From CADEER01 sp965216585 (lineage in GTDB: Bacteria; Desulfobacterota; Binatia; HRBIN30; CADEER01), in assembly GCA_965216585.1 (NCBI GenBank), contig CBDCGC010000002.1, positions 611,334 through 675,333 on the forward strand: a stretch of DNA of 64,000 nt, written 5' to 3'. Position numbers and translations under genes: made by a program. Every line of letters starts with the position of its first letter. The stretch's first letter is position 1. Under the pieces are notes generated by a model, which saw nothing but the letters and a program-made list of their open reading frames with translations, made no database searches and was not told the origin of the DNA. Of the stretch, positions 44,353-52,859 are shown one piece after another.

Positions 44353-45008
44353 GCATCGCCTTTTTCGATCTCGACCGCACGCTGCTGGCGATCAACTCGG
44401 GTAGCGCCTGGCTGCGCTACGAGCTGCGCGCCGGCCGGGTTCCACCCGTCCTCGCTCTGCGCGCATTCGCCTGGCTGCTGCGCTACAGCCTCGGCAGCGC
44501 CTCCATGGAAGCGTCGATCCGCGCTGCCGTGGCCTCGGTACGCGGGCAGAGCGAGGCGGACATGCGGTCGCGTGTCGGCGATTTCTACGCTCGCCACATC
44601 CGCGACGCGTATCGACCGGGGGCACGCGAAACACTTGCCGAACACCGCAACGCCGGGCACCGGCTCGTCTTGCTGACCTCCTCCTCCAACTACGTTGCGG
44701 ACCTGGTCTGCGCCGACCTCCAGCTCGACGACTACCTCTGCAACCACTTCATCGTCGATGCAAACGGGCTCTACACCGGCGCGGCGCGAGAGCCACTGTG
44801 CTTCGGCGCCGGCAAGGTACAATTGGCGCAGCGCTATGCCGACCGGATACGAGTGCCGCTATCCGAGTGTTGGTTCTACAGCGACTCCCACTCCGACGCG
44901 CCAATGCTCGAGGCGGTCGGCAAGGCAGTCGCCGTCCACCCCGACCCGCGCTTGCGCCGTCTCGCCGCCAAACGCGGCTGGCCCGTCGCCGACTGGGGAC
45001 CATCGTAG
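44349..45008 (+). CDS. HAD-IB family phosphatase (SerB-like)
   Basis: A 219-aa hydrolase of the haloacid dehalogenase superfamily, subclass IB. Motif I is FFDLDRTLL with nucleophile Asp7 and acid/base Asp9. Motif II is LLTSSS. Lys in GAGKVQLAQ serves as motif III, and DSHSDAPML is motif IV. The alpha-helical cap between residues 20 and 90 is of the C1 type found in phosphoserine phosphatases and in the HAD-IB proteins that act on lipid or nucleotide phosphates. Coupled by ATGA to the upstream membrane protein. The natural substrate is unknown. Confidence 0.88.
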   Translation: MSIAFFDLDRTLLAINSGSAWLRYELRAGRVPPVLALRAFAWLLRYSLGSASMEASIRAAVASVRGQSEADMRSRVGDFYARHIRDAYRPGARETLAEHRNAGHRLVLLTSSSNYVADLVCADLQLDDYLCNHFIVDANGLYTGAAREPLCFGAGKVQLAQRYADRIRVPLSECWFYSDSHSDAPMLEAVGKAVAVHPDPRLRRLAAKRGWPVADWGPS

Positions 45009-45061
45009 CCCGCACTGCTCGCGGACGAGCGCATACACCGCATGGATCTTGCGCGCTCCCC

Positions 45062-45490
45062 TTACCCCTGTGCGATGTAGTTCTCCAGTTGCTCGATCAT
45101 GAACTGCTTTTCCGAAATGACGGCTTTGACGACGTCGCCGATGGAGAGCACACCGCGCAACTCGTCCCCCTCGATCACCGGCAGATGGCGCACGCGCTTG
45201 TCCGTCATCAGCGCCATGCAGTCCTCGAGCGTTTGCTCGGGTCGGACGTAGACGACGCGCGACGTCATCACCTCGCGCACTGGCGTGTCCTTGGACGCCT
45301 TGCCTTTGAGAATGACCTGTCGCGCGTAGTCGCGCTCGGAAAAGACTCCTACGGTTTTGCCACCGCTCATCACCAGCACCGCACCGATCTCTTGATCGGC
45401 CATGAGCTGCAACGTTTCGAAGACGCTGGCGTCGGGTGAAACCGACCAGATTTGACCGCCCTTGTTTGCCAGGATTTCGCGAACCGTCAT
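45062..45490 (-). CDS. CBS-domain pair protein
   Basis: A 142-aa protein made almost only of two CBS domains (MTVREIL through VFSERDYARQVI, then VREVMTSRVVYVRPEQTL to GVLSIGDVVKAVI). Such stand-alone pairs bind adenine nucleotides and act as energy or redox sensors. A GGAGG site lies about 10 bases before the ATG at 45490. The frame continues upstream for 12 codons without similarity. It converges on the HAD gene with a gap of about 50 bases and is divergent from the PGPGW gene. Confidence 0.92.
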   Translation of the reverse strand: MTVREILANKGGQIWSVSPDASVFETLQLMADQEIGAVLVMSGGKTVGVFSERDYARQVILKGKASKDTPVREVMTSRVVYVRPEQTLEDCMALMTDKRVRHLPVIEGDELRGVLSIGDVVKAVISEKQFMIEQLENYIAQG

Positions 45491-45567
45491 CGCATCAACA
45501 CCTCCTCGCTCGAAACTCCACCCCACATTTGCCCAACCCGGGTGGCCGTGTCCATAATAATCCTCCT

Positions 45568-45975
45568 ATGTCGAAACGACCCGCTGAATCTTCGTTCCGC
45601 AAGGCGCTCGGGCTTACCTACAAGACCGCGCGCCGCATCGTCATCGCCGTCGTCGGAACCAGCGTCGTTCTGATCGGCGTCGCAATGCTGGTCCTACCGG
45701 GCCCCGCCTTCGTCGTCATTCCGGCCGGGCTGGCCATTCTCGGTGTCGAGTTCGCCTTCGCCCGCCGCTGGCTGCGCTCAGTCAAGGCGCGCGCTCAACA
45801 GGGGCTCGATACCCTCGGCCTAGGAAACCAACCCGCTGCTTCGACCGCCGAGCCACAACCGCGACCGACACCGGAACGCCGGCCGACACCCGGCCCGCAC
45901 TCGGCGGCCAGCCGTCCGGCTGAACAGGCCTCCCCCAGCGGCCATCAAGAGAAGGCGCGGGTCACGAACCAATAG
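45568..45975 (+). CDS. PGPGW-type small membrane protein
   Basis: A 135-aa membrane protein with two close hydrophobic helices around the motif LVLPGPAFVVIPAGLAILGV, typical of the putative PGPGW transmembrane family. The tail after residue 85 is Pro/Arg-rich and probably disordered. The start is ATG after TCCTCC; no strong ribosome binding site is seen. Its last 31 bases overlap the convergent HupE/UreJ-like gene. The family has no established function. Confidence 0.82.
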   Translation: MSKRPAESSFRKALGLTYKTARRIVIAVVGTSVVLIGVAMLVLPGPAFVVIPAGLAILGVEFAFARRWLRSVKARAQQGLDTLGLGNQPAASTAEPQPRPTPERRPTPGPHSAASRPAEQASPSGHQEKARVTNQ

Positions 45976-47171
45976 AGGCCGATCCCCGTCACCGCCGCCG
46001 AGCCAACGTCGCCAACCCAAGCCGACAATCCCTGCCAGCGCCGGGCGAGAACCAGAAGCGGCCAGATCAATGCCACGATGGCGAGCTGCCCGAGCTCCAC
46101 ACCGGCATTGAAGCCGAACAGGGCGGGCACCAGACGGGTGTTCTCCAGCTCGAGCTCCATCATGATACCGGCAAAGCCGAAACCGTGGATGAGGCCAAAG
46201 GCAAAGGCCACCGCCGCGCGCAAGCGAGCTGGCTCGTTCGAGCGAGTGAGCAAGGCGAGGTGACACGCGGTAAACAGCGCCAGCCCGAGAATCGCCTGCA
46301 CCGGCAAGGCGGTACCGAAAAGACATAGCGACGAGATCACCGCGAAAGCGGTCAGCGGGACGACGAAGGGCGAACGCCACCCCTCGCTCTGCCGGCGCGC
46401 TGCGGAAGGCGAACGGCGCGAGGAGAGGAAGGCGTTCTCGATTCCCACCAGGGCGATGGAAAAACCAATCAGCGCCTCGACGACGTGGCTCTTCGGCTCG
46501 ACGAATCCCAGCACCGCCAGCGCCAGGGTGATGCTGTGGGCGAGCGTGAACGAGGTCACGAGGGTGGCGATGTCGCGCAGGGTGAACGCCAGCAGCACCA
46601 GGGCAAAGACGAAGGCGAGGTGATCCCAACCGGTAAGGATGTGCTCGATGCCGAGCAGGACGTATTCACCAATCGACATCGGCGCGCTGCCGCCCGCGCC
46701 GCCGTCCGAATCGAGCAACCATACGGGATCGGCATCGGTCAGGACTTTTTCGACCGCCGCCTTGCCCGGCTTGCGCACGCGCGCAAAATGCAGGTGCGAC
46801 GGTGCCACGTCGAGCAGAAAACCGGTCTCGATCGAGCGCGGCTCGCCACTGCATTCGTAACGCCAGGAATAGGCGACGTAGCCCTGCGCGGCGCGACGGC
46901 GGCGTGGTGAATCCACGGCTACACACGGGCCATCATTCGAATAGAGTCGCAACGCTTTGACGACCAGATCGGCGACGGCGGCGTCATCGTCGTGCGAAGA
47001 AACCGGATCGCGCGCCAAGCGAGTGAGCTCGAGGCGCGACACGCGCAGGCGCACCTCGGCTCCGTTTTCATCCATATCCCACAGTGAATGCGACATGCTG
47101 CGCGTATGTGCCGCGACACTGCCGCAACAGAACACCCACACCGCGACGGCAACCAGTGTCCGCACCCTCAC
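45945..47171 (-). CDS. HupE/UreJ-family membrane protein with N-terminal exported domain
   Basis: A 408-aa protein. It starts with a signal peptide (MRVRTLVAVAVWVFCCGSVAAH), then an exported soluble domain of about 150 residues. The C-terminal HupE/UreJ-type membrane domain has GIEHILTGWDHLAFVFALVL, with conserved His/Asp, and the helix containing GFGFAGIMMELE. Relatives are thought to transport nickel or other metals, but many of this longer form are uncharacterised. No hydrogenase or urease genes lie nearby. The GTG start overlaps the stop of the parvulin-like gene by 4 bases (GTGA), so the two are coupled. Confidence 0.87.
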   Translation of the reverse strand: MRVRTLVAVAVWVFCCGSVAAHTRSMSHSLWDMDENGAEVRLRVSRLELTRLARDPVSSHDDDAAVADLVVKALRLYSNDGPCVAVDSPRRRRAAQGYVAYSWRYECSGEPRSIETGFLLDVAPSHLHFARVRKPGKAAVEKVLTDADPVWLLDSDGGAGGSAPMSIGEYVLLGIEHILTGWDHLAFVFALVLLAFTLRDIATLVTSFTLAHSITLALAVLGFVEPKSHVVEALIGFSIALVGIENAFLSSRRSPSAARRQSEGWRSPFVVPLTAFAVISSLCLFGTALPVQAILGLALFTACHLALLTRSNEPARLRAAVAFAFGLIHGFGFAGIMMELELENTRLVPALFGFNAGVELGQLAIVALIWPLLVLARRWQGLSAWVGDVGSAAVTGIGLYWFVTRAFS

Positions 47172-48055
47172 GGCAAGCTCTCCGCCTCGATCACCTCACC
47201 CTCGCGGCGCAGACGGTCGAGGGTTGCGCGCACCGCGTCGTCGCCGGCGCGCCTTTTCATTTCAGCGACCACTTGCGGTTGGACTTCCAGCAGCGGCGGC
47301 GAACGCGGCTCCTCGCGTTCGACCATCGCGAGGACATAGACGCCGCTACCGGTGACAATCGGCTCGCTGATCGCGCCGGCAGCCAGCGAGATCGCCTTAC
47401 GCGCCGCCGTCGGACCGAGGTACTCGCGCACTTTCGCCGGTGGCAAAAGCGCATTCGGCAGCGGCGCCACCGGTTCATCGCCAAAGGCGGAGGCGACGTC
47501 GCCAAAGGGACGGCCACCGCGCAGGGTGCGCAGGGCCTCGCGTGCCCGCGCCAGTGCCTCCTCCTGCCGGCGCTGCGGCTCGCCGCGCACCCAGAGGACG
47601 GCCAATCGCATGCGGCCGGGTGTGGCAAAGAACTCCGCCTGCTCGGCGTAGAATGCGCGAGTTTCCTCCTCTGTCGGTTCGTAGCCGTCCACCGATGCGA
47701 CCTGCGCCGCCAACACTGCAGAGACGAGGTCGCCACGCACACGGCGATCGGAGCGCACCAGGCCGAGGTCGATGCCGTACTGAACCAACAACTCCTCGTC
47801 GACCAAACGACTGAGCACGTGGCGGCGATCCTCCTCGCGCAGCGGCGCGCGCCGGTCGCTGGCCAGGGCCTGGACGGCGCGAGCATAGTCGGCGGCGCGA
47901 ATCGATACGCCGTTGACCACCGCCACCGCGTCGTCGGGCAGGCCGCCACGGCGGACGTCGAGCAGACTGGCAACCGCAGCGCTGATTCCCAGCGCGGCGC
48001 CGATCACCAACAGAAGCGTTGCCCGCCGAGCGCTTTCCCCCTCCGCTTCGCGCAT
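47168..48055 (-). CDS. Membrane-anchored parvulin-like peptidyl-prolyl isomerase
   Basis: A 295-aa periplasmic protein anchored by an N-terminal helix (residues 13-31). A SurA_N-like chaperone part (AVVNGVSIRAADYARAVQAL) and a parvulin-like domain follow (residues about 150-270, with RPFGDVASAFGDEPVAPLPNA and the family's G-x-Y motif as GSGVYVLAMVE). It probably helps fold the HupE/UreJ-like protein or other exported proteins; the coupling to HupE supports this. Some catalytic positions of parvulins are not easy to place, so activity may be reduced. It lies only 3 bases from the lipoprotein/propeller gene. Confidence 0.82.
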   Translation of the reverse strand: MREAEGESARRATLLLVIGAALGISAAVASLLDVRRGGLPDDAVAVVNGVSIRAADYARAVQALASDRRAPLREEDRRHVLSRLVDEELLVQYGIDLGLVRSDRRVRGDLVSAVLAAQVASVDGYEPTEEETRAFYAEQAEFFATPGRMRLAVLWVRGEPQRRQEEALARAREALRTLRGGRPFGDVASAFGDEPVAPLPNALLPPAKVREYLGPTAARKAISLAAGAISEPIVTGSGVYVLAMVEREEPRSPPLLEVQPQVVAEMKRRAGDDAVRATLDRLRREGEVIEAESLP

Positions 48056-48058
48056 CCC

Positions 48059-49476
48059 CTACGGCAACAACGGCAATCCGCCAATGCCGAGATCGATGCG
48101 TTCGACACCGCGCAGTGGCAAGGTAAACAGATCGACGGCGAGCAGAGAAATGTAGAGGGTTTCCTCACCGAAGTCGCCGCGGCCCCACGCCAGGTTGGCG
48201 TAGACGCGATCACCGGTAGCGAGGAATTTGACGAGCTCGTCTTCACCGGCGGGCAGAACCCAAACGGCGCTTTCCTCGAGTGCCGTGTCGGCCTCGGTGT
48301 CGAAGATGACGTAGAGGTTGTCCTCGACATCGAACGCCAATCCGTCGCCGAAAAGACCGCGCCGTTCGGCCAGACTCTCTACGGCGCCAAAACCATCCTC
48401 GCCGACAGCGACGCGAAACAACCCGGCAACCGGATCGGTGAGCGGGAGATCGAAGCGAGTGCACAGCAGGGCAATGCTCTCGGTGGCGAAGTAGAGGTTC
48501 TCCCCGCTGGCATCAAAGGCCAAGCCGTTGGCGCCTCCCTCGCTGGCGACATCGGTGGTGACGACGGCATCGACGGCGCCGGCACTCGGATCGTAGCGCA
48601 CGATCGCGCCGAGACAGGGATCCGATACATACACCTTGTCGTCGCGACCGATGGCCACGTAGTTGGGGCCGATCAAGTCGTTCTCACCGTCCGAGGTGAT
48701 GACCGTCTCGACGGTGCCGTCGGTCGCCACCCGGAGCAAGGCACCACTCTCCTCGCCGCGCGGATCGGCCACCCACAAGACGCCTTCTCGGTCGACCGCC
48801 ACGCCGAGCGGAGCGACCAACGCATCACCCTGCAAATCGGCGAGTGACGCCTCGCCGGCCGGGTTCATCTCGATCAATGCACCGTCGAGATCGGCCACGG
48901 TCGACGTCAGCCCGAGCAGCAACGGTCGCCGGCAAAGGCGAGGTCCTCGGTCGAACCGAGAAACCCCATCCCATCGTGGTAGCCGGCCTGGCGCAGAAAG
49001 GCCGGGATGTCGCCAAAAGTCTCGGCCTGTAGCGGCGCCGCGAGCACGACACGCGTTTCAAACACAGCCGGCGCCCCATCGGACGAAATATCGACGGAAG
49101 CGACGAGCCGGTTGGCGACCGGCGCCACTCCGGCCCGCCAGCGCACCGATGCCTCGCCGGCGCCATCCGTGCGCACCGACACCTGTCGGAGGCGCGGCGC
49201 ATCCGGCGCACCCGACAGCGCCGCCGCCACCAGCGAGCCGCCGCCGCGTGCGACCGTGAAGAGAACGTCAACGCCGCCCAACGCGGCGCCGCTGCCCTCG
49301 TCAACGACGGCCACCGTCGCATCGACGATGCCTCGCGAGTCCACCGTAGGCGGCACCTGCGACACGCTCGAAATGCGCGGCGCCGCTTGCCGACCGGCGT
49401 CGTCATCGCCCGAGCATCCATATAGGTGGGCACAGCATACGATTGCGAACAGACCTACCCCATACCTTCGCATCAT
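48059..49476 (-). pseudogene. Lipoprotein with Ig-like domain and SMP-30/NHL-type propeller, frameshifted
   Basis: One gene appears split by a single-base loss near 48922. The first part has a lipobox (LYGCSG, Cys21 counted from the ATGATG start at 49476) and a Big-1-like Ig domain (VDATVAVVDEGSGAALGG), and runs to STEDLAFAGDR. The second part resumes at once with LLLGLTSTVADLDGALIEM. It forms an SMP-30/NHL-type beta-propeller (PLGVAVDREGVLWVADPRG, NGLAFDASGENLYFAT). The two halves join logically with one added base. The result would be an outer-membrane lipoprotein of about 470 aa. It is either a pseudogene or a sequencing error. A GAAGGA site precedes the start, and the parvulin-like gene follows after 3 bases. 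Confidence 0.78.
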
Positions 49477-49502
49477 CAATTCCTTCGCCTTTCCCGCAAC
49501 AG

Positions 49503-49973
49503 CTAAAGAACAAAACCGACGATGTACAACAAGATCCCGCTGAGTGCCGTAGCGACGTTGCCAGCAATCACCAGCCTGCCAACCCTGGCATGGGTGCGGG
49601 AGAACACACCCGGCAGGCGCGACCGGAAGCGCCGCCAGGACAGAACGGTCAAACCAACCCAAACGAAGTATGTCGATACGGCGATCAGCAGATGCCCGAG
49701 CAGTACCGCACGCAGGGTGGGAGTGTTGGCAAACGAGGAGCTCAGGAAGAGTGCGTCGGAACCACCCCGCATGCGAATGTTGACCTCGAACATCACCAAC
49801 ACGACGGTCAACAGCGCCAACGCAGCGCATTGGACAGCGCGGTGACGGAGATGGAATCCGCGCCGCGCCTGCATCGCCGACCAAGCGAGAATGAGCGGGA
49901 CGACACCGTAACCAACCGTGATCAAATCAGTGAGCAGATCGGCGCGAGTTCCGAGAAAGCCCGGCGGGAACAC
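49503..49973 (-). CDS. DUF420-like membrane protein
   Basis: A 156-aa protein with four hydrophobic helices (ITVGYGVVPLILAWSAM; VQCAALALLTVVLVMFEV; AVLLGHLLIAVSTYFVWVGL; GNVATALSGILLYIVGFVL). The layout, with His residues near helices 2 and 3 (RAVQC after LRHR, and LLGH), fits the DUF420/YozB-like group, whose relatives are sometimes linked with cytochrome oxidase assembly. The start is GTG. It ends 26 bases before the lipoprotein gene on the same strand. Confidence 0.68.
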   Translation of the reverse strand: MFPPGFLGTRADLLTDLITVGYGVVPLILAWSAMQARRGFHLRHRAVQCAALALLTVVLVMFEVNIRMRGGSDALFLSSSFANTPTLRAVLLGHLLIAVSTYFVWVGLTVLSWRRFRSRLPGVFSRTHARVGRLVIAGNVATALSGILLYIVGFVL

Positions 49974-50231
49974 TCACCACCCTCCGCCGCGGCGCACGCA
50001 CGTTGCGCCACGTTCCTCAGACCCGCCGCGCTGGTACGCCGCCGCCGGGCGGATACCCCCGCCGTGCTTTCTTCGCATCATCGACACCGGCACACACCTA
50101 CATCAACCGGAGGAGAGAACAAATCCGCCGCGTCCACTCACCTTTCGCCTTTCTCTTCGAGCCTTCTACCAATCCGCCGAATCGGCTAATGTCGCGCCGA
50201 TGAACATAACGAAACCAGATCAGGAGGCCTC

Positions 50232-52004
50232 ATGAAGCAATCTCGTCGGTTTCTTACATTAGTTCTCATCCATCTGGTGATGGCGCACACACCTTCCGAG
50301 GCGACCATCGTCGTCCCGGTCTCGGCGCCCAACCTGACCGCGAGCTCCGACGCGATCGTCACCGGATTCGTCGAAGACCTTCGCTACGCCGAGCTCGACG
50401 GCGGGCGTATCGCCACCCTGGTATCCATCGCCGTCGACGAAACCTGGAAGGGAGCACCGCGCACCCACCTCGAGCTCGTCGAAGCCGGCGGTCACATCGG
50501 CGGCCGCAGTGAAATCGTCTATGGCACGCCGGAATACCGGGTGGGTGAAAGAGTTCTCGTATACGCACGCCCTTCCGCCATGGGATGGCAAACCAACCAC
50601 ATGATGCAGGGCAAGCTCGCGATTTCCGGCGCCACCGGCACCCGATCGGTTGGCGCCAACGTCGCCATCCTCGCTTCGGCGAACCATCCGTGGCGCGAAA
50701 GCGTTCCCCTCGCCGAGCTGCGCGCCCTGGCAGCGACCGATGCGGCAACGTCGTCGGCGCTCGCCGTCGACCCGCCGCCGCTGAGAATCACCAGCGAAGT
50801 ATCGGCGCGGTTCACCACCCAGGCCGGCAACCCGCGCTTCTTCGCAGCCGACCTCGGAGAACCCCTGACGTTCCTGATCGACGATCGCGGCGACGACATC
50901 CTCGGGCTGGAGGTGTCGCGGCGCGCCATTGACGACGCGTTTGCCGCCTGGAACGCCGTATCCGGATCCAGCCTCGAGCTGCGCGACGGCGGCCTCACCG
51001 ATGACAACTCGATCGGCTTCGTCGACGGTTTCCACAAAGTCCTCTTCAACGACCCGGGCGATGAGATCGCCGACCCCGTCGGGTGCCAGGGCACCTTGGG
51101 CGTCGGCGGTTCGCAGTTCACCTCTTCCGAGGAGAAAACCTTCGACGGTCGCACCTTCGCCGGAATTCTGACGGCGCGGATTACCTTCGCCGACAACTGG
51201 GACGGCTGCGACGAGTGGAAGGAGTGCAACTTTTCCGAGATCGCGGCACACGAGGGCGGTCACTCCTTCGGCCTGGGCCACTCGTCGGAGCGTCAGGTCG
51301 AGCCCAACGAAACTCTGCGCGACGCGCTGATGTATGCCATCGCCCACTTCGACGAGCGCTGCGCCGATCCGCGCGAGGACGACATCGCCGGTATTCGCGC
51401 CATCTATCCGGAGCAGATTCCGGTCACCATCACGACGGCGAACCCGTTGCCCGAAGCCGCGGCCGGTGAGAATTACAGCGTCCAGTTGGCGGCGATCGGC
51501 GGCAGCGGCGCCATCTCGTGGCAACAGGCACCGGGCCCCTGCGACTTGAGCAACTTCGGCGTCACGCTCGACGGCAGCGGACTCATCTCCGGCACGCTGG
51601 CCAACGTCCAGGGCGAGGGCTGCATCGAAGCCGTCGCCACCGACGCCGCCGGCAGCTCGCAAAAGAAGCGCTTCGACATCGCGCTCGTCCTGACACCCTC
51701 CAGCCCTTCGCCGACACCGACGACCGACACGCGCCCGAGTGACACGCCGACGCCGACGCACACCCCCGTCGATGTGGCGACCGCCACGCCGCGGCCGCCG
51801 ACACCGACACCCGGACCATGTGTCGGCGATTGCGACGGCGACGGCAGCGTCGGTATCGGCGAGCTCATCCGCGGCGTTCGCATCGCCCTCGGCGAATCCG
51901 ATATCTCCGAATGCAGCGGATTCGACACCAACGCCGACGGCCGCGTATCCATCGGCGAGCTGATCGCCGCCGTGCAATCCTCACTGCGCGGCTGTGTGGG
52001 ATGA
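50232..52004 (+). CDS. Secreted matrixin-like metalloprotease with dockerin-like tail
   Basis: A 590-aa exported zinc peptidase. A signal peptide spans about 1-24. The catalytic part carries the metzincin zinc motif HEGGHSFGLGH (His340, Glu341, His344, His350) and a Met-turn candidate in ALMYAIAHF. A putative Ig-like (He_PIG) domain follows (about 400-490), then a short Thr-Pro linker. The end has two Asp-rich loops (GDCDGDGSVGIGELI and DTNADGRVSIGELI) between cysteines, like the end of the ELWxxDGT protein. The ATG follows AGGAGGCCTC. The protease probably acts outside the cell; the substrate is unknown. Catalytic residues are intact. Confidence 0.87.
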   Translation: MKQSRRFLTLVLIHLVMAHTPSEATIVVPVSAPNLTASSDAIVTGFVEDLRYAELDGGRIATLVSIAVDETWKGAPRTHLELVEAGGHIGGRSEIVYGTPEYRVGERVLVYARPSAMGWQTNHMMQGKLAISGATGTRSVGANVAILASANHPWRESVPLAELRALAATDAATSSALAVDPPPLRITSEVSARFTTQAGNPRFFAADLGEPLTFLIDDRGDDILGLEVSRRAIDDAFAAWNAVSGSSLELRDGGLTDDNSIGFVDGFHKVLFNDPGDEIADPVGCQGTLGVGGSQFTSSEEKTFDGRTFAGILTARITFADNWDGCDEWKECNFSEIAAHEGGHSFGLGHSSERQVEPNETLRDALMYAIAHFDERCADPREDDIAGIRAIYPEQIPVTITTANPLPEAAAGENYSVQLAAIGGSGAISWQQAPGPCDLSNFGVTLDGSGLISGTLANVQGEGCIEAVATDAAGSSQKKRFDIALVLTPSSPSPTPTTDTRPSDTPTPTHTPVDVATATPRPPTPTPGPCVGDCDGDGSVGIGELIRGVRIALGESDISECSGFDTNADGRVSIGELIAAVQSSLRGCVG

Positions 52005-52073
52005 CGGCGGCACGCTTGGGGTTGATCGACGCCGGGAGTTCGTGATTTCTCTGCACCTCTTCTGGAGGGAGAC

Positions 52074-52796
52074 ATGGCAATTCGATCGCAAGACGTGAGC
52101 TACAGCGCCGGCGCTGCATCCCTGCGCGGGCATCTCGCCACCCCCGAACAGAGCAACGGCGCCGGGGTGTTGGTTCTGCACGAGTGGTGGGGCCTGAACG
52201 ACTACATCCGCGGCCGTGCCGTCCAATTGGCCGAGCTCGGCTACACCGCTCTCGCCGCCGACATCTACGGCGACGGCCAGGTGGCGGCCGACGCGGAGCA
52301 GGCCAATACGTTGATGAGTGCAGCGCTCGGCGACGTTCCCGGCACCGAAGCGCGGCTCGATGCGGCGATCGCCCTACTGGCCGAGCAAGACGGCGTCGAC
52401 GCCGCCAAAACCGCCGCCATCGGCTACTGCTTCGGCGGCGCGCTGGCGCTGCACGCGGCGCGCACCGGCCGCCCACCCGCCGCCGTCGTCTCTTTTCACG
52501 GCGCCCTCGCTTCGCTTCACAAACCCGCCCCCGGCAGCGTCAAGGCGCGCATCCTCGTCTGCCACGGCGCCGACGACGCGCTGGTTCCCGCAGAAGACAT
52601 CGCCGCCTTCAAGAAAGAGATGGACGAAGCCGGCGCCAATTACGAATTCAAAGCCTACCCGGGCGCCCTACACGGCTTCACCAACCCCGAGGCAACCGCC
52701 AAAGGCAAGGAATTCGGCCTGCCGCTCGCCTACGACGAAGCCGTCGACAAAGAGTCCTGGCAGGACATGCAGAAGCTCTTCGCCGAGGTCTTCTGA
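52074..52796 (+). CDS. Dienelactone hydrolase family protein
   Basis: A 240-aa alpha/beta hydrolase. The nucleophile is Cys119 in GYCFGG, with Asp168 (GADDALVP) and His200 (LHGFTNP) completing the triad. HEWWG near residue 36 is the conserved Glu-containing motif of this family. Family enzymes open lactone rings in aromatic catabolism, though many act on other esters. The ATG is preceded by GGAGGGAGAC. It converges on the acyl-CoA synthetase. All key residues are present. Confidence 0.93.
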   Translation: MAIRSQDVSYSAGAASLRGHLATPEQSNGAGVLVLHEWWGLNDYIRGRAVQLAELGYTALAADIYGDGQVAADAEQANTLMSAALGDVPGTEARLDAAIALLAEQDGVDAAKTAAIGYCFGGALALHAARTGRPPAAVVSFHGALASLHKPAPGSVKARILVCHGADDALVPAEDIAAFKKEMDEAGANYEFKAYPGALHGFTNPEATAKGKEFGLPLAYDEAVDKESWQDMQKLFAEVF

Positions 52797-52859
52797 GCCT
52801 GGGTGCCGAGCCACCGCCAGCGGCGGCAGCACTGCCGGCAATCGGTTTTCACCGGTTCG

